A stretch of 40,219 nucleotides of DNA from Fuerstiella sp. (GTDB lineage Bacteria; Planctomycetota; Planctomycetia; Planctomycetales; Planctomycetaceae): the NCBI GenBank assembly GCA_014238335.1, contig JABABI010000064.1, positions 1 through 40,219 of the forward strand. Reading direction: 5' to 3'. The translations under genes and the position numbers were made by a program. Numbering within the stretch: the stretch's first letter is position 1; each line of letters starts with the position of its first letter. The notes under the pieces are model-generated. The model did no database searches and had not been told where the DNA came from. It worked only from the letters and a program-made list of their open reading frames with translations. This document shows positions 32,892-40,219 of this stretch, piece by piece.

Positions 32892-32948
32892 TCCGCCGAC
32901 GTCCTTTGTCGGAAAAAAAAACGGCTCCTGCAATCCTACAGGGGCGGA
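32892..32948. other. branched stem element with a 9-A run (possible small RNA or leftward terminator)
   Basis: An outer stem TCCGCC/GGCGGA (32892-32897 and 32943-32948) encloses two hairpins. CCGAC/GTCGG lies at 32896-32912, and GCTCCTG/CAGGGGC (one G-T pair) at 32924-32945. They are separated by nine A residues (32913-32921). Read leftward, the second hairpin (with one mismatch) is followed by nine T, like an intrinsic terminator for transcription from the sigma-factor side. The first hairpin shares two bases with the outer stem, so both cannot form fully at once. Confidence 0.4.
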
Positions 32949-33413
32949 CCACAAGCATGGCGCAAGAGCGACTCTCAGGCTGACTCTGTACGGCAGTCGA
33001 TCCATCGAAGATCCCGGCTGGAATTTGAAAGAGCTGACGCCAATTGGAACGGTGAATTCGGCAGCAGGTGCTTCAGCCTGTACGACCGCTGCGTTACGGG
33101 CGGCGCGTGGCGAGACACGCGGAGAATTCTGCGGGATCATTTTGGGCGTTTCGACCGTCGACGGAATAGGAGGTGGAGAAAACTTAGCCTTTCAAGAGCC
33201 TGACGTGCAGATTGGCCTGTAGCTCGGAACCGAACAAAGGTCACTGCAGATGCGGCAGGGTTAGGGGGCGGGGACGATGTCCGGGAGTGTTGCCCAGTGG
33301 GGTATGTCTGACGGATTGTGTCCCTTGTCAACGCGAAGGGGTACTGGTGCCTCAACACGTCCATCAAACGGACGTGCCGCTGTAGAATTGATTCGCCGGC
33401 GAAAACTCTGACG

Positions 33414-33426
33414 AAACCGCTCTAAT
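33414..33426 (-). repeat. short fragment of the TAGAGC repeat family
   Basis: In reverse it reads ATTAGAGCGGTTT, close to the TAGAGCAGTTT start of copies A and B, and is followed by TCG and a later GAGTTTTCG. Only the end resembles the family. It is 107 bases downstream of the sigma-factor stop. Confidence 0.35.
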
Positions 33427-33532
33427 ATTCGACTGAATAGTGAGTGCGCGTCAGATCGTTTTGGTCAGTTCAGGCCTCGCCGACCCACGCCACGGACCAC
33501 CAGCGCCATCAGGCTGGCACAGGATTACCGTT

Positions 33533-34177
33533 CTACGGATTCGTCCAGCATGTGCGGATTTCGGCGAGTTTGCGTTCGACAGACCTGAGTCCAATTTGAA
33601 GAGAATCGGCAATTTCCTGGTTGGTGGCGCCGCTCGTCTTCATGATCGCTATTGCCTGCAGACTCTTGTCGGTGAGTGATTCGAGCATTGTAGTACAACG
33701 TTCAGTAATCATTAACTGAACATCGGGGGCCTTTGTCGATGAGGCGATTTGCTCGAACAGTGCAGTGCTGTGTTCACTGGACGATTCGAACGCTGATTCG
33801 TGGTAGACCCGACCCGACCCGCGTTTCTGCCGGTTTGCTCGATTGATTTCGTCGAGTACGTTCCGTGTGGAGACCGTCACGAGCAGACGCCAGAAGGATT
33901 CGCGACTGTCCAGAGATGGGTACTTGCCTTCCAACAGTCCGCGAAACATCTCCGCCAGAGACTCCAGCGCCATGTCTTCCTCGTCGGCAACGAGGTGCAA
34001 TCGGTCGCGCAGTCGATCCTTCATCAGATACTTCAGTCTGACATAAAACCGTTCCCACAACAGCTCAGCACCGTCCCCGTCACCTTTTTGCATCCGACGG
34101 ATAATTCGCGTGACGGACCCCTCATCGTCGTCATCATCCGCGTCTGGACTCGGATCTGCATTCGCCAATTCTGTCAC
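33533..34177 (-). CDS. ECF-type RNA polymerase sigma factor (planctomycete/Gob type)
   Basis: 214 residues from a GTG at 34175-34177, chosen because GAAGGA lies 6 bases upstream; the longer GTG frame at 34228 has no such site. After an acidic leader (DADDDDDEG), sigma-70 region 2 reads RRMQKGDGDGAELLWERFYVRL and DEEDMALESLAEMFRGLLEGKY, with FWRLLVTVSTRNVLDEINR. Region 4 has LTDKSLQAIAIMKTSGATNQEIADSLQIGLRSVERKLAEIR, shown here as TNQEIADSLQIGLRSVERKL, a helix-turn-helix for the -35 element. This short two-domain form is abundant in planctomycetes. No anti-sigma gene is adjacent. It is divergent from the thioredoxin-fold gene, which may be a target. Confidence 0.9.
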   Translation of the reverse strand: MTELANADPSPDADDDDDEGSVTRIIRRMQKGDGDGAELLWERFYVRLKYLMKDRLRDRLHLVADEEDMALESLAEMFRGLLEGKYPSLDSRESFWRLLVTVSTRNVLDEINRANRQKRGSGRVYHESAFESSSEHSTALFEQIASSTKAPDVQLMITERCTTMLESLTDKSLQAIAIMKTSGATNQEIADSLQIGLRSVERKLAEIRTCWTNP

Positions 34178-34189
34178 GAATTTTCCTTC
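34175..34189 (-). promoter_or_regulatory. ribosome-binding site that selects a GTG start for the ECF sigma factor
   Basis: On the minus strand GAAGGA (34184-34189) is followed after 6 bases by GTG (34175-34177). No other in-frame start upstream has a comparable site. Confidence 0.65.
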
Positions 34190-34792
34190 AGTTACGCACG
34201 CAAACGACCTGCGACATACGTTGCCCACGTGTATGTTCAGACTTATTCGTTCGCATATGCTAGCGTGGAAGAATCAGTTGCGAAAGGGATTCCATTACGC
34301 AGGGGGCAAGGAGCGGAGAGCGTGCAGTCGAGGACGCTGGAGGAGATGATCGTTCGCTGTCGTCACATGAGCCCGGCCGGAATTCTGCCAGCATTGTGGG
34401 AAATTGTTTGAAACGTCGGAGACGGCGAAAGTAATTTCGCGGAAACAGCCATACCTGGACATTCAGGTACGTGTTGCAATGGAGTTGGCTGGTCTCACAG
34501 GAATCGCTGCGACGTCGTAACTGCGTGTCGTCAGATTGATGTTGGATGTGATCCTGTCGACGCAGAAACGGAATTGTCAGTGCCTCCGCGATTGGACGTT
34601 TCGAGGCCTGATAGTCGTGCTTTCTTATCCAGTTTTACGTTTTCGCCCTGTATGCCCGCCGATTTGTGTGCTGCGTCACGACTGATGCTTTTCTGGCACG
34701 GGCTATGCATTCGTAGTTCCCGAGAACAACGCGCTGCGACGAAGATGTTGACGCCCGTGAATTACGCAAACCCTGATTGAGAAAGAACTGAT
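34178..34792. other. 610-bp divergent intergenic region (ECF sigma / thioredoxin-fold gene)
   Basis: No credible ORF. Two perfect small hairpins lie close together: GCGAAA-GTAA-TTTCGC (34425-34440), whose loop is a GNRA-type tetraloop if transcribed, and TACCTG-GACATT-CAGGTA (34452-34469). They could belong to a long leader or a small RNA. Promoter boxes for the ECF factor itself could not be assigned. Confidence 0.45.
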
Positions 34793-35740
34793 ATGAACAA
34801 GTCAGCCCTGGCCGTTGCGTTTGCTGTGTGTCAAGCCGGAGTCACTTTCGCGCAGTCCTGTGAGAACGGGGTTTGCCGACTGTACTCAACTTCTCCTCTC
34901 GGAATTGTCGGGCACGCAGCGTCACTGAAATATAGCGCGGACTCTGAAAATGAACGTCGGTGGTACCTGAACCCTTTGGTCGACACTATTGCAGCTGGCA
35001 GGGCTTCAGCATGTGCGGACGGAAGATTTCGAGGACTCAACTGCGACTGCCACGACCCGCTCCAGACGGACCAACGTGTTCGCGGCAGTCGATTTGAGGC
35101 ACCAGTGCCACGAATCGTCAACGACTTAAGTACGATTCGTCGGCGAACCTGGCCGATTGCTGGTTTCGTGAATCCGCACCAGCCAACGTCCTTTCAGTGG
35201 CCAGCTGGAAATTCGTACCGTCCGGTTGCCTCTACACCAGTTGCAGTGAACTGGAACTGCAATCTTCGTGAAGCGGCAGCGATTGCAAAACAGAGTGGCC
35301 GGCCCATGTTGATCAAGGTCTCGGCCGAATGGTGCGGTTATTGCCGGCGAATGAAACGAGAGACGTTCGCGGATGCCAGGGTGGTGCGAGATATCAGCCA
35401 GAACTTTGTGGCCGTTGGACTGGATGCCGACACCAATGGAAGTATCGTCAAGCAGCTTCGCATCACTGCACTTCCAACGGTGCTTGTTGTTTCACCCGAC
35501 CTGCGAATTCTTGCTCGAGAAGAAGGATTCCGCACTGCCGTTCAGATGGGGCAGCTTATGCACCGGCACATGCAGCGAGCACAACTGGAGACCGGAGTTC
35601 GGATCGCTTCGCGCCAGGCTAGGGGCCGTTTCGCGCTACAGGCACCCGACTCCGCGACGTCGGCATTTATCTCGCATGAAGTTCAGCACGTTCTGCAGAA
35701 TGCCGCCGCAATTCGCAATTCTCAGGAAGCACGGTCATGA
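34793..35740 (+). CDS. secreted thioredoxin-fold protein with a CGYC active site
   Basis: 315 residues with signal peptide MNKSALAVAFAVCQAGVTFA, cut before QSCE. The first 150 mature residues are Cys-rich (CENGVC, then FRGLNCDCHD) and not recognised. A thioredoxin-like domain follows (about 148-265): REAAAIAKQSGRPMLIKVSAEWCGYCRRMKRETF, shown here as RPMLIKVSAEWCGYCRRMK, with the cis-Pro in ITALPTVLVVSPD. WCGYC is the redox motif of thioredoxin_7/DUF255-type proteins, so a periplasmic disulfide or reductase role is likely. A tail with no recognised domain follows. The gene is divergent from the ECF factor and convergent with the alkaline phosphatase, 30 bases apart. Confidence 0.85.
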   Translation: MNKSALAVAFAVCQAGVTFAQSCENGVCRLYSTSPLGIVGHAASLKYSADSENERRWYLNPLVDTIAAGRASACADGRFRGLNCDCHDPLQTDQRVRGSRFEAPVPRIVNDLSTIRRRTWPIAGFVNPHQPTSFQWPAGNSYRPVASTPVAVNWNCNLREAAAIAKQSGRPMLIKVSAEWCGYCRRMKRETFADARVVRDISQNFVAVGLDADTNGSIVKQLRITALPTVLVVSPDLRILAREEGFRTAVQMGQLMHRHMQRAQLETGVRIASRQARGRFALQAPDSATSAFISHEVQHVLQNAAAIRNSQEARS

Positions 35741-35770
35741 GGACTGTGCCCTTATGCGTCCACGTCGGAA

Positions 35771-37549
35771 TTACTTTGTACATTTCGCGGTCGTTGGATC
35801 GATCAGCAGTTCCGGCGATGTCAGGTGGAACAGATGGCCGTGATCAGCGGTGACAATAAGGACTGATTCCCGCCAGTTGCTGTTTGTGTCGACCCAGTCG
35901 GTGATGACTTTCACGGCTGCGTCTCCGCTGTTTACGGCGCCGATGGAGTTGTCGAAGCTGTTATCGTGATTGGCCCAGTCGGCGTCGCCGGCTTCTACCA
36001 GAAGCCAGAATCCTGTCGGACGCGATGAAAGCACTGTCAGAGCAGCCTCGGTCATCTGAGCCAGGTTTGGATTCTCGTTGAGATCGGCCTCTGAGTATTT
36101 TTCCGGATTCTCGGCTCTGCCACGAACGGGCGAGTAATCCCCATCGGCAGTCTGAAAAGGCAGGTGGCCGTGGTATTCACCGACGCCAAAGAACCCCAGC
36201 AGTCGGCGCCCATCTGCGGCAGCCTGATGGGCCGCTTGTTTCAAAATACGTTCACCACATTTGCCGGACTCGCGCACGGCAGTGAGATACCTGCCGGCGT
36301 TCTGCACGGCTAGTCTTTTCAGGTCACTGTCCGCCAGGTACAGGTTGCCTTTTTCAAAGTTGTTGCCCTGCGTCGTCGCCTCGTCAGTCACCTCTCCGTA
36401 ACCACCACCGATCACCACGTCCAGTCCCGGCAATGCGATATTGGGATGCGACACAGAGGGCAGGCCCAGCATGTCCCGGGCGATATCCTGATAGTCTTTT
36501 CGAGCGACATTGTGTGCGTATGCTGCAGCCGGGGTGGCGTGACTGATGGGAACTGACGACACCACTCCGACCGCAAAACCATCCTGCTGCAACTCGTGAG
36601 CGACCGACGATAATTGCTCTCCGCTCGGACCGACGCCGATGGCGTTATTGTACGTCTTGATCCCGGCACACATGCTGGTGGCTGACGATGCTGAATCTGT
36701 GTAGGCATGTAGCGGCTGACCGTCCGCAGGTTTTCCGAGCAGATAGGACGAATCTACCGGCGGTAGCCACGGCGCTGTTCCCCCGGAATTCGGATCATAC
36801 CCGCCAGGCACCGTTCCGCCGGGGTTGTTCACGGTCTGAGTTGTGGAGTCTGTCTCAGTGCCTTCGTTGTGCGGGCTTGTGACCATCAATCCGAACTGAG
36901 TCGTACCGTCGGCGTTGTAATTCTGGAGATGCGTGCCGGTTCCCCGACCTTCACTGTACGTGACGGCTCCTTGGTTATGAATAGCCGCGAGTCGAGTGGT
37001 CGTCCAGTCCATGCCATCAAAGACGACGATGAAGATGTGTTTTCGCCCGGCAGCTGCGGCCGCCCGCTGAATGTCAGCGATGTTTGTCTGGTCCATCCAG
37101 TTCGCGTGCTTATGGACCGTTTTATCCGGCACACGACCGTAAATTCGACGGACACCTGACTTCGATCTGTAGACGCTGTTCGGGCCGATGTAGTCGTTGA
37201 GGTCAACGCCGGAACCGCCGCGCCTCGTGCCGAAGGTGTAGACCGGAATGAGGCGGTTCGAGTGGGAACTCCACATTGTGTAGTTGTCAGGGTCAGTACC
37301 CCAGTGGCCAAGGGCCGATTTGCCGTCGGTGATGGCCGCTGTCTGCAACTGACTGACATAGTCCTGTGCCTTACTGGAGCCTGAACACATCACGATGACG
37401 AGCAGGATATTCAAATTTGCACGTAAAAACGATTTTCTGGAATGCAAGCAGCAGCGGAACGACGCCCTTCGGCGGTCGAACGGATGCATCGCGGCTCTGC
37501 GAGTTCGGAAGAGGTGTCGCTGCATCAGAAAACAATTGAGCGTCGTCAT
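35771..37549 (-). CDS. secreted alkaline phosphatase family protein
   Basis: 592 residues from the ATG at 37549; Met21 (37489) is an alternative start nearer the hydrophobic segment ANLNILLVIVMCSGSSKA. Alkaline phosphatase landmarks in order are: IFIVVFDGMDWTTTR (first metal Asp), YTDSASSATSMCAG with the phosphorylated Ser after TD, GVVSSVPISHATPAAAYAH (His for the Mg site), LVEAGDADWANHDN (metal Asp and His) and VTADHGHLFHL (metal Asp and His). The chain ends about 20 residues after TADHGH, so the third zinc-ligand His of the E. coli enzyme has no obvious counterpart. Probable function: release of phosphate from organic phosphoesters outside the cell. No phosphate-regulon box could be assigned. 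Confidence 0.88.
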   Translation of the reverse strand: MTTLNCFLMQRHLFRTRRAAMHPFDRRRASFRCCLHSRKSFLRANLNILLVIVMCSGSSKAQDYVSQLQTAAITDGKSALGHWGTDPDNYTMWSSHSNRLIPVYTFGTRRGGSGVDLNDYIGPNSVYRSKSGVRRIYGRVPDKTVHKHANWMDQTNIADIQRAAAAAGRKHIFIVVFDGMDWTTTRLAAIHNQGAVTYSEGRGTGTHLQNYNADGTTQFGLMVTSPHNEGTETDSTTQTVNNPGGTVPGGYDPNSGGTAPWLPPVDSSYLLGKPADGQPLHAYTDSASSATSMCAGIKTYNNAIGVGPSGEQLSSVAHELQQDGFAVGVVSSVPISHATPAAAYAHNVARKDYQDIARDMLGLPSVSHPNIALPGLDVVIGGGYGEVTDEATTQGNNFEKGNLYLADSDLKRLAVQNAGRYLTAVRESGKCGERILKQAAHQAAADGRRLLGFFGVGEYHGHLPFQTADGDYSPVRGRAENPEKYSEADLNENPNLAQMTEAALTVLSSRPTGFWLLVEAGDADWANHDNSFDNSIGAVNSGDAAVKVITDWVDTNSNWRESVLIVTADHGHLFHLTSPELLIDPTTAKCTK

Positions 37550-37867
37550 AGGAGATGGATTGTTGCCGTGGAGAAATAGAATGCGGCCTGGCTGTGGAAC
37601 GCTTTGTATACCGTGGCGAAGATCGTCCGTCGAGCTTCAATAATACGTGGATGACGAGATTCCTCCCACCGGCGATGACTTTGCAGAATCCTGAATTATG
37701 GGATCGTGCCTTGCCGGTCCGGATGCTGTTGCGAACGTTTGTTCAGGGCGATCAATGCTGCGAATTCCAAATCATGCATTGACCCACTATGGTATCGACG
37801 CCGGCCGAAGTGGCCGTACGTCAGTTGTGAAATTAACACATTTTCAGAGAGCCCGGAGTTTACCGGT
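37550..37867. other. divergent intergenic region (alkaline phosphatase / lactonase)
   Basis: 318 bases. It holds a possible 75-codon frame (37555-37782, +) listed separately and presumably both promoters. No strong inverted repeat was seen. Confidence 0.4.
37555..37782 (+). CDS. possible 75-residue protein or gene relic ending GDQCCEF
   Basis: ATG 37555 to TGA 37782. Codon use has the purine-first bias of real genes (GAT, GAA, GGC, GTG and similar). The product includes NNTWMTRFLPPAMTLQNPEL and ends FVQGDQCCEFQIMH. The terminal G-D-x-x-C-x-F pattern resembles the ends of V4R or L-2-amino-thiazoline-4-carboxylate hydrolase-like domains, so it may be a C-terminal relic. GGAG lies directly against the ATG, too close for good initiation. 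Weak support. Confidence 0.25.
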   Translation: MDCCRGEIECGLAVERFVYRGEDRPSSFNNTWMTRFLPPAMTLQNPELWDRALPVRMLLRTFVQGDQCCEFQIMH

Positions 37868-39007
37868 ATGCGATATCTCACTTTTATTGTTGTCCTGTCG
37901 GCGGCGTTCAAATTGACAGCTGCCGAACACCGTGTGTTTATTGGCACGTACACTCGGGGCGATAGCTCCAGCGATGGGATTTACACGTCCACTTTTGATG
38001 ATGAATCCGGGCAGCTGAGTCCGCCGACTCTGGCAGCGAAAGCCGACAACCCTTCCTTCCTGGCGATTCATCCCCAAATGAATGTGGTGTTCGCGTGCAA
38101 CGAAACGAATGACTTTGGCGGTGAACCCACTGGGGCGGTCAGTGCCTTTCGTGTCAAAAAATCTAACGGGACACTGACGCTCATTAATCAGCAGCCGACT
38201 GGGGGTGGTGCCCCTTGTCATTGCAACGTCGATGCGACAGGGCGTTTTCTGCTGGTGGCGAACTATGTCGGCGGAAATGTCGCGGTGTTCCCGATTGCCG
38301 ACAACGGGTCGCTGGCTGCCCGGTCTTGCCTGATCAATCATGTCGGCAGTGGTCCCAACAGGCAGCGACAGGAGCAGCCTCACGCCCATTCAATAAACCT
38401 GTCGACTGACAATCGATTTGCCTATGCGGCGGATCTGGGAACGGACCGCGTTATGATCTATCGCTTCGATGATCAGGCTGGGCGACTTGTTCCGTCGGCT
38501 GCGGATTCCGTCGCGATTCCAGCCGGAGGTGGCCCTCGGCACTTCAGCATTCATCCTTCGGGCCGATTTGCATTTTCCAACAACGAGCTGACCTGCGAAG
38601 TGACAGCATTCTTGCGAAACTCTGCTACAGGGGCCCTGACCGCCATTCAGCAGATCTCAACGCTGCCGCCGGAGTTCGACGGTAGAAAGAGCACTGCGGA
38701 ATGTCTTGTTCATCCTGCTGGACGGTTTCTTTACGTCAGCAATCGCGGTCACGACAGCATCGCCGTGTATGCGATCAATCAGAAAAACGGCAGATTGACA
38801 AATGTAGAGATCAAAAAAACGGGTGGCCAGGAACCACGTAATTTTGTTTTTGATCCGAGCGGTCGATGGCTGTTAGCCGAGAACCAGAATTCGGACACCG
38901 TGGTCGTGATGAAGGTAGACACCACGACAGGGGGCCTCACGCGAATGCAGAGCACCATCAGTGTTGGCAAGCCTGTCTGCATTCGCATTATCGCCGGCGG
39001 GGCATGA
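37868..39007 (+). CDS. secreted lactonase-family seven-bladed propeller (6-phosphogluconolactonase/Pgl-like)
   Basis: 379 residues from the ATG at 37868, preceded by CGGAG about 10 bases upstream and starting a clear signal peptide (MRYLTFIVVLSAAFKLTAA, cut before EHRV); the longer upstream frame is not needed. The lactonase family (PF10282) pattern is complete: VFIGTYTRGDSSSDGIY, NPSFLAIHPQMNVVFACNE, GGGAPCHCNVDATGRFLLVANY, PHAHSINLSTDNRFAYAADLG, GGGPRHFSIHPSGRFAFSNNE and EPRNFVFDPSGRWLLAENQN. YbhE-type enzymes hydrolyse 6-phosphogluconolactone in the cytosol. An exported form suggests another lactone substrate, or muconate-lactonizing-like activity. Confidence 0.9.
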   Translation: MRYLTFIVVLSAAFKLTAAEHRVFIGTYTRGDSSSDGIYTSTFDDESGQLSPPTLAAKADNPSFLAIHPQMNVVFACNETNDFGGEPTGAVSAFRVKKSNGTLTLINQQPTGGGAPCHCNVDATGRFLLVANYVGGNVAVFPIADNGSLAARSCLINHVGSGPNRQRQEQPHAHSINLSTDNRFAYAADLGTDRVMIYRFDDQAGRLVPSAADSVAIPAGGGPRHFSIHPSGRFAFSNNELTCEVTAFLRNSATGALTAIQQISTLPPEFDGRKSTAECLVHPAGRFLYVSNRGHDSIAVYAINQKNGRLTNVEIKKTGGQEPRNFVFDPSGRWLLAENQNSDTVVVMKVDTTTGGLTRMQSTISVGKPVCIRIIAGGA

Positions 39008-39316
39008 CAGTGACCTTAATTCACTGATTGAGCGAGCATGAATTTTGCCTCGCTGAAATCCCCGGCTTTCTGTCCATACTGAGTGCGATGATGCAGACGT
39101 TGCCAGGGGATTACGGCCAACCGGGGACACGGCCCGAATGCGGTGACGAACGATTGTCGGGAGGCGAATTCAGTCACCGGGTGATTCGGCCTCGGCGTGC
39201 AGCATTGATTCAATCGTCTGCCGCCGGGAAATTTCAGCCTGACGACGAGTGCGAATGGGAGTATTCGGATGGGCACCAGCTGGACACGTTCCTGTCACCA
39301 GCTCCCCACTCAGACC
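39008..39316. other. convergent intergenic region
   Basis: Between the lactonase stop and the zinc-ribbon gene stop. A rightward 110-codon frame opened by TTG (39028-39360) has no features I recognise and overlaps the zinc-ribbon gene, so I leave it uncalled. No terminator hairpin was found. Confidence 0.35.
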
Positions 39317-39493
39317 TCAACGACGTGAGATTTGTGCAGACGGTTTCATCGGCAAGCTGAAACGTCGCCCGCAGTCGATGCATCGAAAGCGACGTCTCCG
39401 CAGAAGTCGGAACATGAAGCGTCGGATTCGAGACCGTGTCTCCATAAACGGTCCGTCTTCTCCACAATTTTTACACTTTTCGAATTCAGGCAT
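39317..39493 (-). CDS. small two-CxxC zinc-ribbon protein
   Basis: 58 residues from the ATG at 39493; an ATG at 39562 with AGG 8 bases upstream would add 23 residues and is an alternative start. The product has CKNCG near the N-terminus, a central basic stretch (RSRIRRFMFRLLRRRRF) and CIDCGRRFS, so four cysteines in two CxxCG knuckles should bind one zinc. Short proteins of the pattern CPxCG...RS.RR...L...PYRCxDCxxRF are known in many bacteria, without a defined role, possibly nucleic-acid binding. Codons and motif spacing make it more than a chance frame. It is the last leftward gene in the window. Confidence 0.5.
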   Translation of the reverse strand: MPEFEKCKNCGEDGPFMETRSRIRRFMFRLLRRRRFRCIDCGRRFSLPMKPSAQISRR

Positions 39494-40219
39494 GGCAACT
39501 GACCCGCAGTGAAGGCGTGACAACTGAAGGGCATTTCGATTCCAGTTGCCTGTAGTGGTCATTAGTACACCTGCTGGTCGGGGCAAAAGCAAGTAAATCA
39601 CACTGTGGGATGGCTGTCCGGAGAGACAACCGAACAGCAACGATGTCGATTCTCCTGTTCCTGAATTGGCCGAAACAACAAATGTGGGACTGGCGTCCTG
39701 CCTGACTTCAGCCCCCGACTAACAACGGGCCGACCTGCCCGCACTGCGGCGGTCGCCTGTAGTTTGTGAGTTTCCACAGAATCCGCCCGCCACCGCGGAA
39801 CAGGCGACCGCGATCACGGGTGGCCATCCCAATTCGTTTTGAATCACGTCAAAACTGACCCCGCTGCCGTTCCTCGCTGACCGAACGATTGGCCCGAATT
39901 GTTGGGCAATGGCCATGCTCTCCTGCCGTTTCCGATCACAAAAGAACGGGCAGGAACGCTCCACAGAGTCGAACGCCGCCCCGAACTTCCTGAACAAAAG
40001 ACTAAAACTCACCCGCGTGCTTCGAGGAATCGTCGTTTGTCGCTGCGGTGTAACTTCAGTGGATTATCTGATTGGCGGAGACGGAAGCGACACTACCGAC
40101 TTCCGAGCGAATGACTTTTGGGGTTATGGTGATGGGCCGTTGTGGATCGGAAACACGGTTGAGCGATCAGGCATTGAGGCACTGCTGCGGCAGGATGTCG
40201 AATTGGAAATTGGCTCGAC
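39494..40219. other. right-edge region, mostly unresolved
   Basis: Several short open frames are present on both strands, none with a recognised domain. A short rightward stretch at 39721-39762 would encode PTCPHCGGRL before a stop, a zinc-knuckle-like fragment that may be a relic or coincidence. The most coding-like part is at the very end and is listed separately. Confidence 0.35.
39909..40219 (+). CDS. possible unidentified CDS running off the right edge
   Basis: The frame is open from 39843 (after TGA at 39840-39842) to the window end; ATG at 39909 is the first candidate start, with ATG 39915 and GTG 40017 or 40059 as alternatives. The last 55 codons show a strong purine-first pattern and encode DYLIGGDGSDTTDFRANDFW and GYGDGPLWIGNTVERSGIEA. 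The reverse-strand reading of the same stretch is Ser/Pro/Arg-rich, as expected for the antisense of a real gene. No family is recognised. The part before about 40050 looks less coding-like, so the true start may be later. Confidence 0.3.
   Translation, partial: MAMLSCRFRSQKNGQERSTESNAAPNFLNKRLKLTRVLRGIVVCRCGVTSVDYLIGGDGSDTTDFRANDFWGYGDGPLWIGNTVERSGIEALLRQDVELEIGS

Larger units (their letters stand above)
32391..33532. other. 1.1-kb non-coding region with one multi-stem element
   Basis: This is the longest gap in the window. Possible frames are short and unrecognised. One (32510-32599) encodes a signal-peptide-like fragment (MNCLFRTFFAVALLSTVWLTGD) that stops after 29 codons and may be a gene relic. 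A branched inverted-repeat element lies at 32892-32948. CACGTCC/GGACGTG (33356-33362 and 33370-33376) forms a perfect hairpin. A fragment of the TAGAGC repeat family in reverse is at 33414-33426. Confidence 0.5.

Noticed and set aside
39028..39360. Rightward 110-codon TTG-start frame
   Set aside because: No recognisable feature, and it overlaps the better-supported zinc-ribbon gene.
39721..39762. PTCPHCGGRL fragment as an insertion-sequence transposase remnant
   Set aside because: Only about 19 codons are open and no terminal repeats or other transposase blocks were found.
39719..40012. Leftward 97-codon frame at the right edge
   Set aside because: No motif; the opposite strand of the terminal part looks more coding-like.
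1..40219. tRNA, rRNA, CRISPR array or prophage
   Set aside because: No TPsiC-type GTTCGA-rich cloverleaf, conserved rRNA stretch, regularly spaced direct repeats or phage structural gene was seen.

Overview
The window reads as a piece of a planctomycete chromosome, most likely from a marine or soil Planctomycetaceae/Gimesiales-type bacterium. This rests on family content: a DUF1559 pseudopilin, a DUF1549/DUF1553 protein next to a Tat-exported DUF1501 protein, Gfo/Idh/MocA and DUF1080 proteins, a large secreted protein with an N-terminal LENRRLL motif (like the planctomycete LEPRxLL signal), a Gob/planctomycete-type ECF sigma factor and a sulfatase relic. No rRNA, tRNA, CRISPR array, phage gene or intact insertion sequence was seen. 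Genes are loosely packed on both strands, with several 300-1100 bp non-coding gaps.

Layout. 1-9300: the 5' part of a DUF1559 pseudopilin (-), an SDR oxidoreductase (-), a secreted trypsin-like/PDZ protease with a second, degenerate protease domain (-), acetolactate synthase large subunit (ilvB, TTG start) tightly coupled to an M32 carboxypeptidase (+), and a 769-residue protein with an excisionase-like DNA-binding domain, about 25 acidic DS-x-[VI]-x-L repeats and a C-terminal membrane segment (-). 9301-18555: a CocE-type hydrolase, a truncated sulfatase relic, a xylose-isomerase-like TIM-barrel protein, a Tat-exported Gfo/Idh/MocA oxidoreductase overlapping a DUF1080 gene that carries an in-frame amber codon, an MFS transporter (-) and a Tat-exported SMP-30 lactonase. 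This stretch looks like a sugar or keto-glycoside catabolic island. 18758-25552: an AlkD-like repair protein, a 1207-residue secreted metalloprotease-like repeat protein (-) and a secreted FAD oxidoreductase (-). 25942-32390: a DUF1549/DUF1553 - DUF1501 - WD40 operon, then a DPP-IV-type peptidase. 32391-40219: a 1.1 kb non-coding stretch with a possible structured element, a GTG-start ECF sigma factor divergent from a secreted thioredoxin-fold protein, an alkaline phosphatase (-), a lactonase (+), a small zinc-ribbon protein (-) and an unresolved right edge.

Themes. (1) Export: most enzymes carry Sec or Tat signals, suggesting a polymer- or sugar-degrading lifestyle. (2) Decay: the sulfatase relic has lost its formylglycine cysteine, and the DUF1080 gene is interrupted by one TAG. 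(3) A dispersed intergenic repeat starting TAGAGC: four plus-strand genes end in TAG followed directly by AGC, and two roughly 95-bp copies flank the SMP-30 gene. (4) The most unusual protein is the membrane-anchored acidic-repeat DNA-binding protein at 6991-9300. All calls come from reading the sequence; no database search was run.
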